NCBI RefSeq assembly: GCF_000818175.1
Contig: NZ_JTIY01000003.1
Location: 29,291 to 93,290 of the forward strand
Length of the DNA stretch: 64,000 nt
Source of the DNA: Streptomyces sp. AcH 505
Lineage (GTDB): Bacteria; Actinomycetota; Actinomycetes; Streptomycetales; Streptomycetaceae
Direction: 5' to 3'
Position numbers and translations under genes: made by a program. The notes under the pieces are model-generated. The model saw nothing but the letters and a program-made list of their open reading frames with translations, had not been told where the DNA came from and searched no databases. Of the stretch, positions 23,648 to 32,276 are shown piece after piece. The first letter of the stretch is position 1; every line of letters begins with the position of its first letter.

Positions 23648-24118
23648 ATGGCCACCTTCTACCGCGTCCACTGGACCGAACTCGGCGACCTCACCGCCGC
23701 GAACGCCTGGTCATCCCTCACGGGAATCGACCGCAAGCCAGGCGACCTCAGCAAGTCCGAGTGCCAGATGTGCGACGCCAGCGAAGGCGAGTGGACCGAG
23801 TGCCGCCACTGCGAAGCCCTTGGCTGCGACAAGTGCGACGGTCAGGGCGGCAGCACCACCTGCACCAACTGCGACGGCACCGGATGGGAAGACTGCATCC
23901 GCGGCTACTCCTGCTACTCCACACCCGAGAGCCTGATCACTTACTACGCCGAGTCCGGCCGCAGCGGCATGGTCCCCGACGCTGAGCGCGTCATCATCTT
24001 CGAGGGCTGGCAAACCGACACCGGATTCGACGACGAACCCACCGCCGTCCCCGAGCAGATCATCGAAACCCTGACCTGGGCCGAATTCCGCGCCCGGTAC
24101 GAAGAGGACGCCGCATGA
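23648..24118 (+). CDS. DnaJ-type zinc-finger protein (156 aa)
   Basis: Plus strand. Residues about 40-80 carry CQMCDASEGEWTECRHCEALG, then CDKCDGQGG and CTNCDGTGWEDC: repeated CxxCxGxG-like units as in the DnaJ central zinc domain. The C-terminal half is acidic and contains LTWAEFRARYEEDAA. No J-domain is present, so it is not a full co-chaperone. Its promoter predicts a leaderless transcript. Ends overlapping the next gene by 4 nt. Confidence 0.65.
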   Translation: MATFYRVHWTELGDLTAANAWSSLTGIDRKPGDLSKSECQMCDASEGEWTECRHCEALGCDKCDGQGGSTTCTNCDGTGWEDCIRGYSCYSTPESLITYYAESGRSGMVPDAERVIIFEGWQTDTGFDDEPTAVPEQIIETLTWAEFRARYEEDAA

Positions 24119-24309
24119 AGACCATGACCGCCCGCCAGTGCGCCGACGCCTGGGGCATCTCCTACGGCCGCGCACGCGCCATCCTCGGAACACTGGAACC
24201 CGTCGGCCGAGACATCACCACCGGCGCCAAGCTCTACGAGCAGGACGCGGCAGAGACAGCTCGGTCCGCCATGCCCGGACAGGGCAAGCGCACCGACCTG
24301 AAACGGTAG
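24115..24309 (+). CDS. Small HTH protein (64 aa)
   Basis: MTARQCADAWGISYGRARAIL reads as a helix-turn-helix, followed by a wing-like VGRDITTGAKLYEQDAAE, similar to MerR/excisionase-type minimal DNA-binding proteins. Co-translated with the zinc-finger gene (ATGA overlap). The target is unknown. Confidence 0.55.
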   Translation: MKTMTARQCADAWGISYGRARAILGTLEPVGRDITTGAKLYEQDAAETARSAMPGQGKRTDLKR

Positions 24310-24479
24310 AGTCCCGAAAACCCAGAAGCTTCACGCAGGCGCCGTTTTCGCAGGTCAAACGGTCAGGGGAGATCCGGGCGGAGCGTGAGGCGAGGGATGT
24401 CAGAGGGCTGCTCATGATCGTTATTTGCTGCGGTTTTCTATAGGACACGACCGGTCGGAGAGACCCAACCAGCCCCCAC
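24310..24479. other. Convergent intergenic region with repeat copy B
   Basis: 170 bp where rightward early genes meet the leftward late operon. It holds copy B of the 38-bp element at 24410-24447 and no recognisable stem-loop terminator with a T-run. Confidence 0.5.
24410..24447 (+). repeat. 38-bp inverted repeat, copy B
   Basis: Inverted partner of 12092-12129; the three mismatches are at single positions inside the T-rich middle. Both copies are in intergenic DNA and face each other across 12.3 kb that includes both recombinase-like genes. Confidence 0.7.
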
Positions 24480-26762
24480 CTACACAGGCATCAGCGCAGC
24501 CAACGACGTCATGATCCGACGCGACAGATACACGTGACCCGCGTCCACCGGGTGCACCGCATCAGCCCCGATGTACGCCGACACCTGACCCGAGTTGCTG
24601 ATCCACGGGCCACCCGAGTACACCAACGTCCCCGCACCGTCGTAGCAGTTGCCCGTCACCGGGGACACGAACGGGAACCCAGCCGCCGCAGCAGCCGCGC
24701 GCAGGGTGTTGTCCGTGTTCGTGATGCCCGCCGCCACGGACACGGCAGGCGCCCAGCAACCCAGGACGTACACCTCACAGTCCGGCAGCCCTGCTTTGAT
24801 CGTGGCGTACAGGCTGTCCGCAGCAGACTTGATCGTCGTCTGGTTGCCGCCGTTGTCGTTGTACCCGGCCCACACAATCAGTCTCGATGGAGCCCACGCG
24901 ACGACGTCGTCGTCGACCCGGTCAGCCAAGGTCGCGAACGTCCCCGGGGTGATGTACCCGGTACCGCCTCGGGCTTGCTCCCAGGCGTCATTCGCCCCGA
25001 GCATACGAGCAACCCTCGCGAACCAGGTGCCGGCGCCGCCACCGGTGTTCTGGGCGGACCCGTCGCTGATGGAGTCCCCGAAGACCATGAGCCGGCCGCC
25101 GGTCGACGACACGGGCCACATGGACGCGGTGGGCGGCAGGTACACCCCGCCGAACGGGAACGTGTAGAAGTCCAACCGGATCCTGCGCGCGGCCGCGCTC
25201 CCCAGGTCGATCGTGATCAGGTGCGCCGACCCTGCGGTCGTGCCTGCGGAGGCGCGCATCAGATCCTGGGCTTTACGGCCGTCGATGCTCAGCCGGAACA
25301 TGGTCGCGGTCGAGATGTACTTCATGCGGACCTGGAAAATCTGGGCGTCAGTGCCGAACTCGACCGACCACACAGCCTGCCCCGAGGCGTACGTATTCGG
25401 GTACCGGGACAGCGGCAGGACGTAGTTCGAGTCGGGGGTGCCAGTACCAGGGGTGATGTCGCCGCAGCCCATGAACGAGTACGGGCCCGTCACATCGGTG
25501 CCCGCGAGGGCCACTCCGGGCGGTGAGTAGCGGATGTAGCCGCTGGTCGGAGTCGACGTCTGCGCGGTCGAGTATGTGGGTGTGGTGCCGGTGTAGAGGC
25601 TGTCTGCGGTCGACTGGTCGGGGAGGTCGCGGACTCTCCACGCGGACGATCCTGCACCCGCAGGTCCCTCCGGGCCGGTGTCCCCGGGGTCGCCCTTCGG
25701 ACCCTGGTCGCCTGTGTCGCCCTTGGCGCCGGTTGCACCAGTCGGCCCGGCAGGACCCGCGTCTCCGGTATCCCCCTTGGGCCCGGCCGCGCCTGTGGCA
25801 CCATCAGCTCCGGGAGGGCCCTGTTCGCCCGTGTCGCCCTTGGCGCCCGTCGCCCCGGCAGTCCCGGGCTCTCCCTGCTCTCCGGCCGGCCCGGGTTCGC
25901 CCTGTGGGCCTGTGTCACCGGGCGCGCCGTCCTGGCCGTCGGCTCCGTCCGTACCCGCAGGGCCGACGGGCCCCTGCTCTCCGGGTTCGCCCTGTGGGCC
26001 GGTGTCTCCTGAAGGTCCCCGCTCGCCGGCGGGACCGGTGTCGCCGGTATCCCCCTTCGGGCCTGCCGCACCTGGGGTGCCGGCGGCTCCGGGTTCGCCT
26101 TGGAGCCCGCGTTCTCCGGTGTCGCCCTTCGGGCCCTGGCTGCCAGCCGGTCCTGCCTCGCCACCTGGCCCCGCAGGTCCGGTGTCTCCGGTGGCACCCG
26201 CGGGGCCCTGCGCACCATCCTGGCCGTCGGCTCCGTCGGCTCCGTCGGCTCCTGCCGGACCTGGATCACCCGCCGGGCCGGCTACCCCCTGGGGGCCCGG
26301 CTCCCCCTGAGGGCCAGCAGATCCCGCAGGACCGGGCTCCCCTGGCTCGCCGGCAGGACCCTCCGGGCCGCGCACAGCCACGTAATTGGCCTTCACCGGA
26401 TCGACCTGCCGGATAGTAGACAAGTCGACCTCCTGCTGGTCTACGGACAGGTGGATGTAGTACAGGCTCGGAGGGGCACCCGCGATGGTCTCCGACACCA
26501 TCCACACCCAGTCCGCGGGGTTGGCCCCGGGGACGTCGTTCGGCAGGAGTCGCACCCCGACGTTGCCGTCGGCGTCGACCAGACGGCCCTGCACGTCGAA
26601 CGAGAACGCACCCTTCCCCGTGAAGACCATCCCGTACCCGGCCACCGTCACCGCAGGCGCAGCAGGCACGAACTCCACTGTGCCCACCGCGGGGCCGCCA
26701 CCGGCCGGAGACGCTGCGGTATACGTGACCAGCGTCGTCGGCAGGCCCTCAGGGAACGGCAT
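24480..26762 (-). CDS. Collagen-like tail fibre with SGNH hydrolase domain
   Basis: 760 residues. The N-terminal beta-rich domain (1-130) probably attaches to the tail. A collagen-like Gly-x-y region (about 131-366) follows, then a beta domain and a C-terminal SGNH esterase domain: block [11 protein letters not shown] (about 557-566), block [11 protein letters not shown] and block [11 protein letters not shown] (about residue 736), giving Ser, Asn and Asp/His catalytic residues. SGNH domains in receptor-binding proteins commonly deacetylate cell-surface glycans. Last gene of the late operon; it likely recognises the host wall. Confidence 0.85.
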   Translation of the reverse strand: MPFPEGLPTTLVTYTAASPAGGGPAVGTVEFVPAAPAVTVAGYGMVFTGKGAFSFDVQGRLVDADGNVGVRLLPNDVPGANPADWVWMVSETIAGAPPSLYYIHLSVDQQEVDLSTIRQVDPVKANYVAVRGPEGPAGEPGEPGPAGSAGPQGEPGPQGVAGPAGDPGPAGADGADGADGQDGAQGPAGATGDTGPAGPGGEAGPAGSQGPKGDTGERGLQGEPGAAGTPGAAGPKGDTGDTGPAGERGPSGDTGPQGEPGEQGPVGPAGTDGADGQDGAPGDTGPQGEPGPAGEQGEPGTAGATGAKGDTGEQGPPGADGATGAAGPKGDTGDAGPAGPTGATGAKGDTGDQGPKGDPGDTGPEGPAGAGSSAWRVRDLPDQSTADSLYTGTTPTYSTAQTSTPTSGYIRYSPPGVALAGTDVTGPYSFMGCGDITPGTGTPDSNYVLPLSRYPNTYASGQAVWSVEFGTDAQIFQVRMKYISTATMFRLSIDGRKAQDLMRASAGTTAGSAHLITIDLGSAAARRIRLDFYTFPFGGVYLPPTASMWPVSSTGGRLMVFGDSISDGSAQNTGGGAGTWFARVARMLGANDAWEQARGGTGYITPGTFATLADRVDDDVVAWAPSRLIVWAGYNDNGGNQTTIKSAADSLYATIKAGLPDCEVYVLGCWAPAVSVAAGITNTDNTLRAAAAAAGFPFVSPVTGNCYDGAGTLVYSGGPWISNSGQVSAYIGADAVHPVDAGHVYLSRRIMTSLAALMPV

Positions 26763-26774
26763 AACGATCTCCAG

Positions 26775-27512
26775 TCAGCTTCGTCGGCGGTCGGACAGCA
26801 GCCCCATCGGCAGCAACGCCACACTGTCGTTCGGGGATTGCTGATCATTCGGGGTGTCGGTAGGTCCCTGCGTGTCCGGGGCTTGCTCGCCGCCGCCTAC
26901 AGGCGTGCAGGCGTAGCGGGGGGCATCCGGATCAAAGTCGACGGCCGGCGTGCAGTTGTAGGTGACGCCGTCAGGGTCTGTGTACGTCCAGCCGGAGGGC
27001 GGGGCCCCGTCCTTGCCGTTCTCTCCCGGAGGGCCCGGCGAACCGTCCGTCCCGTTCTGCCCGTCGGCACCGTTCTGCCCATCCTTGCCCGGGGCGCCAG
27101 TAGCGTCCTGCCCCGGCGGCCCGGAGGGGCCCGGTACGACAGAGTCAGCACCCGCCTGACCCGCTTTCCCCGCAGGCCCTTCTGGTCCTTGTGGCCCCGG
27201 GCTTGGGGTGATGGTCGGGGCGGGTTTCCCCGACGGTCCCTGCGGTCCCGGAGAGCCGGACGGGCCGGGAGGGCCCGCGATGGACTGCCCACGCGACCCG
27301 GGCGGCCCCGCCACGGGTTTCCCACCCAGCCCCTGCACTTGCCGGGCCAAAGCGTCCCGGGCCTGGTTCGCCGAATCCAGCTGCCCCGACAGCACCACGA
27401 AAGCTGTCACAACTGCGCCCAGGACCAGTGCGGCGAACACGGCGGCGGCCGCCGCCATGTAGTCGCCGCGCTTCCGCTCCTTGCGGGCCTCGACCCGTGT
27501 CTGAGTCCTCAC
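26775..27512 (-). CDS. Membrane-anchored collagen-like protein
   Basis: 245 residues. Basic N-terminus, one transmembrane helix (about 20-42, [21 protein letters not shown]), a short coiled coil, then Gly-x-y repeats (about 62-165) and a C-terminal part with two Cys. A type II membrane protein exposing a collagen rod is predicted. GTG 27512 overlaps the preceding stop. It lies between the lysis genes and the collagen-like fibre, an uncommon position; a spanin-like or surface role is possible but speculative. Confidence 0.65.
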   Translation of the reverse strand: MRTQTRVEARKERKRGDYMAAAAAVFAALVLGAVVTAFVVLSGQLDSANQARDALARQVQGLGGKPVAGPPGSRGQSIAGPPGPSGSPGPQGPSGKPAPTITPSPGPQGPEGPAGKAGQAGADSVVPGPSGPPGQDATGAPGKDGQNGADGQNGTDGSPGPPGENGKDGAPPSGWTYTDPDGVTYNCTPAVDFDPDAPRYACTPVGGGEQAPDTQGPTDTPNDQQSPNDSVALLPMGLLSDRRRS

Positions 27513-27823
27513 CCCTTACCTCCGAGGATGAAGAACACGAACGGAACGATCAGACCCAGAATCGGGATGATGACGGACGCAGTCAGATACCGCCGGGTCT
27601 GGGTGACCCGGTCGGCATCCTGCGCTCGCTGCTGCTGCATCGTCTCCACAACCTTGGCCAAGTCGCTGATGTCCTTGGCCAGTCCTGCCTTCTCCACCGC
27701 GTAGACCTCGGTGGATACCATTCGATCGAGCCGGGCGTTGATCTGGGCCATGTCGTCACGGATGTCTCCGCGCATGGCCTGGATGAGCCGCCCCAGCTCT
27801 CCGAGAGACGGCTCATCAGCCAT
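27509..27823 (-). CDS. Coiled-coil protein with C-terminal membrane helix, possible holin
   Basis: 104 residues: a long heptad-type helix ([35 protein letters not shown]) and a C-terminal transmembrane segment ([21 protein letters not shown]). Tail-anchored proteins like this accompany holins in actinophage lysis cassettes. It sits directly downstream of the 121-residue holin-like gene. Confidence 0.6.
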   Translation of the reverse strand: MADEPSLGELGRLIQAMRGDIRDDMAQINARLDRMVSTEVYAVEKAGLAKDISDLAKVVETMQQQRAQDADRVTQTRRYLTASVIIPILGLIVPFVFFILGGKG

Positions 27824-27853
27824 GTCGAGCTCCGGATCAGGATGAAGAGGTGG

Positions 27854-28219
27854 TCAGGCCGCCAGCCGAAGGTCTTCCTTCGACACGGGGGCGGTCACCC
27901 GGTCCCTGACCAGCCAGAACTGACCGACCATGGTGACCAGTGCCATCACGGCGGCCTGTTCCTTGGTGGACCAGTCGAGTCCCAGGTTCATACCGAGCGC
28001 CAGGGCCGCCTGGCCAAGACCGACGAACAGGGCGAAGGTCCCTTCGTCCTTCACCATGTACGCCACCGCGAAGCCGACTACAGCGGCCGCCAGGGCGTTG
28101 ATGAGCGTCTGGGTGTTCTGGCTGACGTCGATGACGAAAGCCGACACGAACTGCACGATGACCGCGATGGCACCGAGGATGACCGACGGTTCGCGCCCGA
28201 AAATCTTGACGGGTGTCAC
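27854..28219 (-). CDS. Holin-like membrane protein (121 aa)
   Basis: Three hydrophobic segments: VILGAIAVIVQFVSAFVIDV, LINALAAAVVGFAVAYMV, and FALFVGLGQAALALGMNL with a fourth weaker one near VMALVTMVGQFWLV. The size and topology suit a phage holin that releases the endolysin. GTG 28219 has AGGAGAATCCC. It lies just downstream of the endolysin gene. Confidence 0.7.
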   Translation of the reverse strand: MTPVKIFGREPSVILGAIAVIVQFVSAFVIDVSQNTQTLINALAAAVVGFAVAYMVKDEGTFALFVGLGQAALALGMNLGLDWSTKEQAAVMALVTMVGQFWLVRDRVTAPVSKEDLRLAA

Positions 28220-28252
28220 GGGATTCTCCTGAGGGTGGGATGGGTGTGGTGG

Positions 28253-29305
28253 TTAGAGGGACTTCGGAACCCTGAGGGCGTCCCACGACTCCTTGCCGGG
28301 GATGCCGTTGCAGTCAGCGGCGGACCAGCCGAGCTTGTTCGCCTTGCTGTACTTGGTCTGCCAAGCGGCGAAGCTCGCCCGATCGGCGTTAGTCCAGTTC
28401 GGACCCGGCCCCGAGTTGTACTTGCCGCACTTCTCCGCAACGAGACGGCGGCCCATGGCGGTGATGACCTGGCTGCTGCGCCCGGTGTGGAAGAACGCGG
28501 CACCTGGGAACGGCTCGTAGACCGGCTTGGGTGCCGGCTTGGACGGCAGGGTGCCGAGGAGCTTCTTCAGCGTGGAGGCGCCGGGAACGCCGTCGGCATC
28601 CTGGCCGGCCGCCGTGCCCTTGAGTCCCAGACTCTTCTGGTAGTCCGAGTAGTTGGACGTGTCCGCGTCCGACCAGGTCGGGCCGGGGCCCTCGGTGTAG
28701 TGCTTCCCGAAGCCCTTGGCGACGAGGGCCTTGCCGACCTTCGTCACGTGGTCGCCCTTGGCGCCGTACCCGTACGCAAGGCCGTTGACGGTGTTCGTGT
28801 ACCGGGCCGGAGTGGCGGCTGGCGTGCCGGGCACCTTGCTGTACGCGGGCCGCCCAAAGCCAGCGATGTCGTGGACCGCACGGACGCGGCGGGCGCACAC
28901 GTTCGAGGTGTTGCCCTCGATGGTGTAGACGTTACCGCCGGACACGCTGGTCACGATGCCGACGTGGTCTATGGACCCGATGGAACTGGAACCGTCCCAG
29001 TCGAAGAAGACGATGTCACCGCGGCGGATACCGGACCCGGCGATGCCCTTCGTCATGGCGGTCCACTGGCCCTTGGTGCTGAACTTCTGGGCGTGGGCGA
29101 CGGTGTAGGCGTAGTCGGTGCCGAAGCACACGGTGTCGTAGTTGCCGGAATCGACGGCCGCCCAGGTGATGGTGCTATCGCACCATGCAAAGTTGCCGTT
29201 GTAGGCGGAACCGTTCCGACTCCGGTACCAGGTCTGTATCTTGTTCGGTTCGCCGAGGCCGAGACACTTCTCCATCGACGAGATCATTGCTTCGAGGCCG
29301 GACAT
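28253..29305 (-). CDS. CHAP-domain endolysin with two wall-binding repeats
   Basis: 350 residues. CHAP domain about 1-150: Cys42 in FAWCDSTITWAA and His114 in IDHVGIVTS, with the Asn/Glu partner in YTIEGNTS. Two peptidoglycan-binding repeats follow, each with the pattern GPGPTWSDAD (or GPGPNWTNAD), a helix, and a Gly-Ile/Val-Pro-Gly end (GVPGASTLKKLL; GIPGKESWDAL). This is a typical actinophage lysin cutting the peptide part of peptidoglycan. ATG 29305 overlaps the stop of the 59-residue gene. Confidence 0.88.
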   Translation of the reverse strand: MSGLEAMISSMEKCLGLGEPNKIQTWYRSRNGSAYNGNFAWCDSTITWAAVDSGNYDTVCFGTDYAYTVAHAQKFSTKGQWTAMTKGIAGSGIRRGDIVFFDWDGSSSIGSIDHVGIVTSVSGGNVYTIEGNTSNVCARRVRAVHDIAGFGRPAYSKVPGTPAATPARYTNTVNGLAYGYGAKGDHVTKVGKALVAKGFGKHYTEGPGPTWSDADTSNYSDYQKSLGLKGTAAGQDADGVPGASTLKKLLGTLPSKPAPKPVYEPFPGAAFFHTGRSSQVITAMGRRLVAEKCGKYNSGPGPNWTNADRASFAAWQTKYSKANKLGWSAADCNGIPGKESWDALRVPKSL

Positions 29306-29484
29306 CAGGAGGCGCTCCCTTCGGTGGCCGGGGCGCCGTAGACGCCGTTGGCGTCGGGCTGTCCGTACATGTCGGCGAGGAGCTGGGCCTCGTTGTCGAC
29401 GGTCGGCGCGTTGCCCGACTCGGTGAGGAGCTCGGCTTGCTGCTCCTGCGTCGGGTCGCTGTCTGTGGGGCGGGTGGCGCCCAT
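29305..29484 (-). CDS. 59-residue acidic protein
   Basis: ATG 29484 with AGGGAG upstream; the stop overlaps the endolysin start. Acidic, Gln/Asp-rich, with DSDPTQEQQAELLTESG and ADMYGQPDANGVYGAP. Position between the protease and lysin suggests a virion or lysis accessory protein. Function unknown. Confidence 0.55.
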   Translation of the reverse strand: MGATRPTDSDPTQEQQAELLTESGNAPTVDNEAQLLADMYGQPDANGVYGAPATEGSAS

Positions 29485-29512
29485 GGGGACTCCCTGGGAA
29501 GCGGGCGGAGGG

Positions 29513-30346
29513 TTAGTGAGCTGTGCCGTCAAGGCGGGGTTGGACGATGTCGATCTGGTCGTGCAAGGCCTGGTAAAGGCCCAGTGACATGCGGAAGTGA
29601 CCGTCGTCGCCCCAGCTGGTTGTCCAGCTGTTGCGAACGCGGAGGATGGTGCGGTCGTAGTCGAGGGCGTCGCCGCTGTCGTAGTGGACGGACTCCAGGG
29701 CAGTGATGGCGACTTCGTGGCCGCCGGCGACCGGGGACTGCTGCCAGTCGGGGATGTCGTCCAGGAAGGCGTCGGGCGTGCTCGGCTCGAAGAACGCCTC
29801 AAGCCAAGGCATGCCCATGAGGACGGGCCCGGTCTGCAGCAGCATGGTCAACTGCTCCGCGGTGGTGGCGTGCCCGTACTGGTCGATGAGGCCGCGGGCG
29901 CGGAGGGCTTTGACGACTCCGAGGCCGGAGGATCCGCAGTCGTCGCTGGGCCAGGTCTGGTCCTGCCACTCGTCTCGCTGGGTGGCGTCGGCGTACAGGC
30001 CGATGGCCCACTTTTCGGCGGCTACCGGGTCGGTGATGTCGAGGCCCGCAGCAGCACAGGCGTCGGCGTCCAGGAGCACGGATACGACGGCGGTGGCGGC
30101 GTTCGCGGTGCACGACCCGAGACCGTCCACGTCGCCCACGTTCGGGAACAGCTCGCTGGTGCGGATGCCCTGGGCCAGGAGGTCCTGCTGGTCGAGGACG
30201 GGGACCTTGGGTGCCCATTCGACGGGGTGGACGGGGTCGCCGTTGAAGTGCCGGCGGTAGGCCATGGATCTGGGGTCCAGGACCATGTGCCTGCCGAGCT
30301 GGGGTGTGACGTCGTACTGCTTGACCGTCAGGTCGTTGGTGGGCAC
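29513..30346 (-). CDS. Papain-like (C1-type) cysteine protease
   Basis: 277 residues. Catalytic order matches clan CA/C1: Cys79 in DGLGSCTANAATAVV, His210 in VAGGHEVAITALE, and Asn239 in VRNSWTTSWGDDG, the NSWxxxWG signature. No signal peptide. It lies between the central fibre and the endolysin, so it may be a virion-associated enzyme or act in adsorption or release. A separate promoter-like box lies 120 bp upstream. Confidence 0.8.
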   Translation of the reverse strand: MPTNDLTVKQYDVTPQLGRHMVLDPRSMAYRRHFNGDPVHPVEWAPKVPVLDQQDLLAQGIRTSELFPNVGDVDGLGSCTANAATAVVSVLLDADACAAAGLDITDPVAAEKWAIGLYADATQRDEWQDQTWPSDDCGSSGLGVVKALRARGLIDQYGHATTAEQLTMLLQTGPVLMGMPWLEAFFEPSTPDAFLDDIPDWQQSPVAGGHEVAITALESVHYDSGDALDYDRTILRVRNSWTTSWGDDGHFRMSLGLYQALHDQIDIVQPRLDGTAH

Positions 30347-30461
30347 TCGCCCTTGCTCCTCGCACTCCCCGCGCCCAGAGCTATGTGGGTGGTGTCTGCT
30401 CCGGCATGGCCGGGTGGCAGTCCCTCGGGGAGTGGAGCTGGGGCGGAGGGTCGCCCTCTGA

Positions 30462-30473
30462 GATCAGCGTACG
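30462..30473 (-). promoter_or_regulatory. Candidate late promoter box
   Basis: GATCAGCGTACG; on the minus strand CGTACGCTGATC, with TACGCT fitting the -10 form TAnnnT. The same 12 bp occur at 50286-50297 ahead of the portal gene. It lies between a terminator and the protease gene. Confidence 0.4.
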
Positions 30474-30480
30474 CATGTAC

Positions 30481-30497
30481 GGGGCAGGTGTTGCCCC
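30481..30497 (-). terminator. Terminator after the central fibre gene
   Basis: GGGGCA and TGCCCC form a 6-bp stem with a 5-nt loop just after the stop at 30501. No strong T-run follows. Confidence 0.45.
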
Positions 30498-30500
30498 CGG

Positions 30501-32276
30501 TCAGGCCTCCCGGTACCAGCCTTCAAGGGTGATGATCGCCCCTGCGGCGAGGTTGTTGCCGCGCAATTGGATGTCGGTGGGTGTGCGGATGTGGTCGAGG
30601 ACGGCGCCGGTGCCGGAGCCGAGGACCAGGCCGGTGATGTTTCCGCCGATTCCGGAGTTGGTGCCGGCGCCGATGCCGCCGCCGTATCCGGAGATGGCCT
30701 GCCTGCGGTCAGCGGAACTGCCGCGCCAGGGCACGGACGGCAGGGACACCATGATGCCCGTGGTTCCAGTGCCGGCCGTCGTGCCGATCACGATGTAGGC
30801 GTACACGAAGACCATGTCACCGAGCTTGTAGTACCAGCCGTCTCGGGTGCTGAATGTGGCCGACCCTCCGCCGGTGAGGGTCGGAGTGTAGGCGGTGAAC
30901 GTGGTTGCGCTGACAGAGAGACTGTCCGTTTCCAGCGCTGGCGCGAAGACCGTCCCGAAAGACTGCAAGTTCCCCGACGGGAAAACGACTAGTTTGTCGA
31001 CACTATCGAGTGTGATCCGGAACAGCGGCCCTGTCTGGCCTGCCGCGCCGCTGATCCACGTTGCGGAGGACGATGTGGCGGCAGGAGTCGCTACGAGCCG
31101 TCCTGTGCGGATGTTCGCTATTCCTGCGGTGAAAATAATGTCGGCTGACAGGGTGGTGCCGGTGGTGTCGGCGTACCCGACCGACCCGTGATCCGCACGC
31201 AGGTCGATGCGGCCGCCGACGGTGGTGGAGTTGGCGGACTGGCGGATCCGTTCGGCGACCCAGAAGTCCTCGCCGAAGAACGTCCGCCATTTGAGGTCGG
31301 TGAAGCCGCTGCCGGAGAACTTGCCCGAGTTCATCCCCAGGTTCGCGGAGCCCGGGGTGTTCTCCACGACGTTGATGACAGCCTCGTTGGACTGGTCGTC
31401 GTTGGTGAGGCGCAGGTTGGGATAGGTGTTGTCGGGGTCGAGGTACATGAGGGCACCGTTGGTGCCCTCGAGGAGCAGGCCCCGCCCGGAGAGTTCGCCG
31501 ACGGCCCGCCCGGTCTCGTCGTAGATGATGATTTTGTTGGCGTTGGCTTCGTTGATGGTGATGCGTTCCGCGCCGACCGAGGAGGTCTGGAAGACGGAGC
31601 CGTTGATCTCCCCACCTGTGATGACCTTGCCGGTGATGGCGTCGGCTTTCAGGGCGGTCGCGTCGACCGAGCCGACGTCCAGTTTGGCTGTGGTCACCGC
31701 GTTCGCGAAGAGTTTCGGGGTGGTGACGGCGCCGTCACTGATGAGGGTGGCGGTGATCTCCCCGATGCCGATCTCCCCCGCCACGGGGCGCGGCGCGTAC
31801 GGGCCGACCGTGCCGGTCGGTGCGGAGGCTGCCCCGGACGTGTTGCGGGCCAGGAGACGCACGTAGGTGGGGGCGGTGGCCGGGACGTAGACGATGCCGC
31901 CCTGCGCCGTCTCGATCGTCGCCACCAGGGTGGCCGGGGTCGGGTCGAAGCCGGCCGTGGTGGAGGCGTGAACCTCGACTCGGGCCCAGTCCATGGGGAT
32001 GAATGCCCCGTCGGCGAACGTCCCGTCCCATCCTGCGGCGATCCCTCCGAGCGCGGGTGCCGCGGTCGGCGTGGACGGTACGGGCGGGGGGCCGCCGTTG
32101 ACGATGTTCACGGCGGTCGTCCCGTCGGCCTGCTGGCCGATCATGCCCCGCACCAGGCCGACGCTGTCCTTGACGGTGATGGAGGTGTCGTCCAGCGACG
32201 CGGACGACAGTCGGGACTGGCGCTCGACTGCGGCGAGACGCTTCTCGAGCTGGACCAGCTGCACTCCGATGTCCAT
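30501..32276 (-). CDS. Central tail fibre / minor tail protein (591 aa)
   Basis: Starts MDIGVQLVQLEKRLAAVERQ, a coiled coil, then a fibronectin-like domain (about 60-160) and segments typical of fibre proteins: GEIGIGEITATLISDGAVTTPKL-type repeats, ALKADAITGKVITGGEI, and a beta-rich C-terminal receptor-like domain ending IITLEGWYREA. Position after the baseplate gene fits a central fibre or minor tail protein. The start overlaps the stop of the previous gene. Confidence 0.75.
   Translation of the reverse strand: MDIGVQLVQLEKRLAAVERQSRLSSASLDDTSITVKDSVGLVRGMIGQQADGTTAVNIVNGGPPPVPSTPTAAPALGGIAAGWDGTFADGAFIPMDWARVEVHASTTAGFDPTPATLVATIETAQGGIVYVPATAPTYVRLLARNTSGAASAPTGTVGPYAPRPVAGEIGIGEITATLISDGAVTTPKLFANAVTTAKLDVGSVDATALKADAITGKVITGGEINGSVFQTSSVGAERITINEANANKIIIYDETGRAVGELSGRGLLLEGTNGALMYLDPDNTYPNLRLTNDDQSNEAVINVVENTPGSANLGMNSGKFSGSGFTDLKWRTFFGEDFWVAERIRQSANSTTVGGRIDLRADHGSVGYADTTGTTLSADIIFTAGIANIRTGRLVATPAATSSSATWISGAAGQTGPLFRITLDSVDKLVVFPSGNLQSFGTVFAPALETDSLSVSATTFTAYTPTLTGGGSATFSTRDGWYYKLGDMVFVYAYIVIGTTAGTGTTGIMVSLPSVPWRGSSADRRQAISGYGGGIGAGTNSGIGGNITGLVLGSGTGAVLDHIRTPTDIQLRGNNLAAGAIITLEGWYREA

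Noticed and set aside
25678..26310. Plus-strand Pro/Ser-rich frame and tandem 9-bp periodicity
   Set aside because: Complement of the collagen Gly-x-y codons of the tail fibre, not a separate gene and not a CRISPR array.
26100..29341. Two long plus-strand frames opposite lysis genes
   Set aside because: Arg-rich antisense products; holin and endolysin on the minus strand explain the region.
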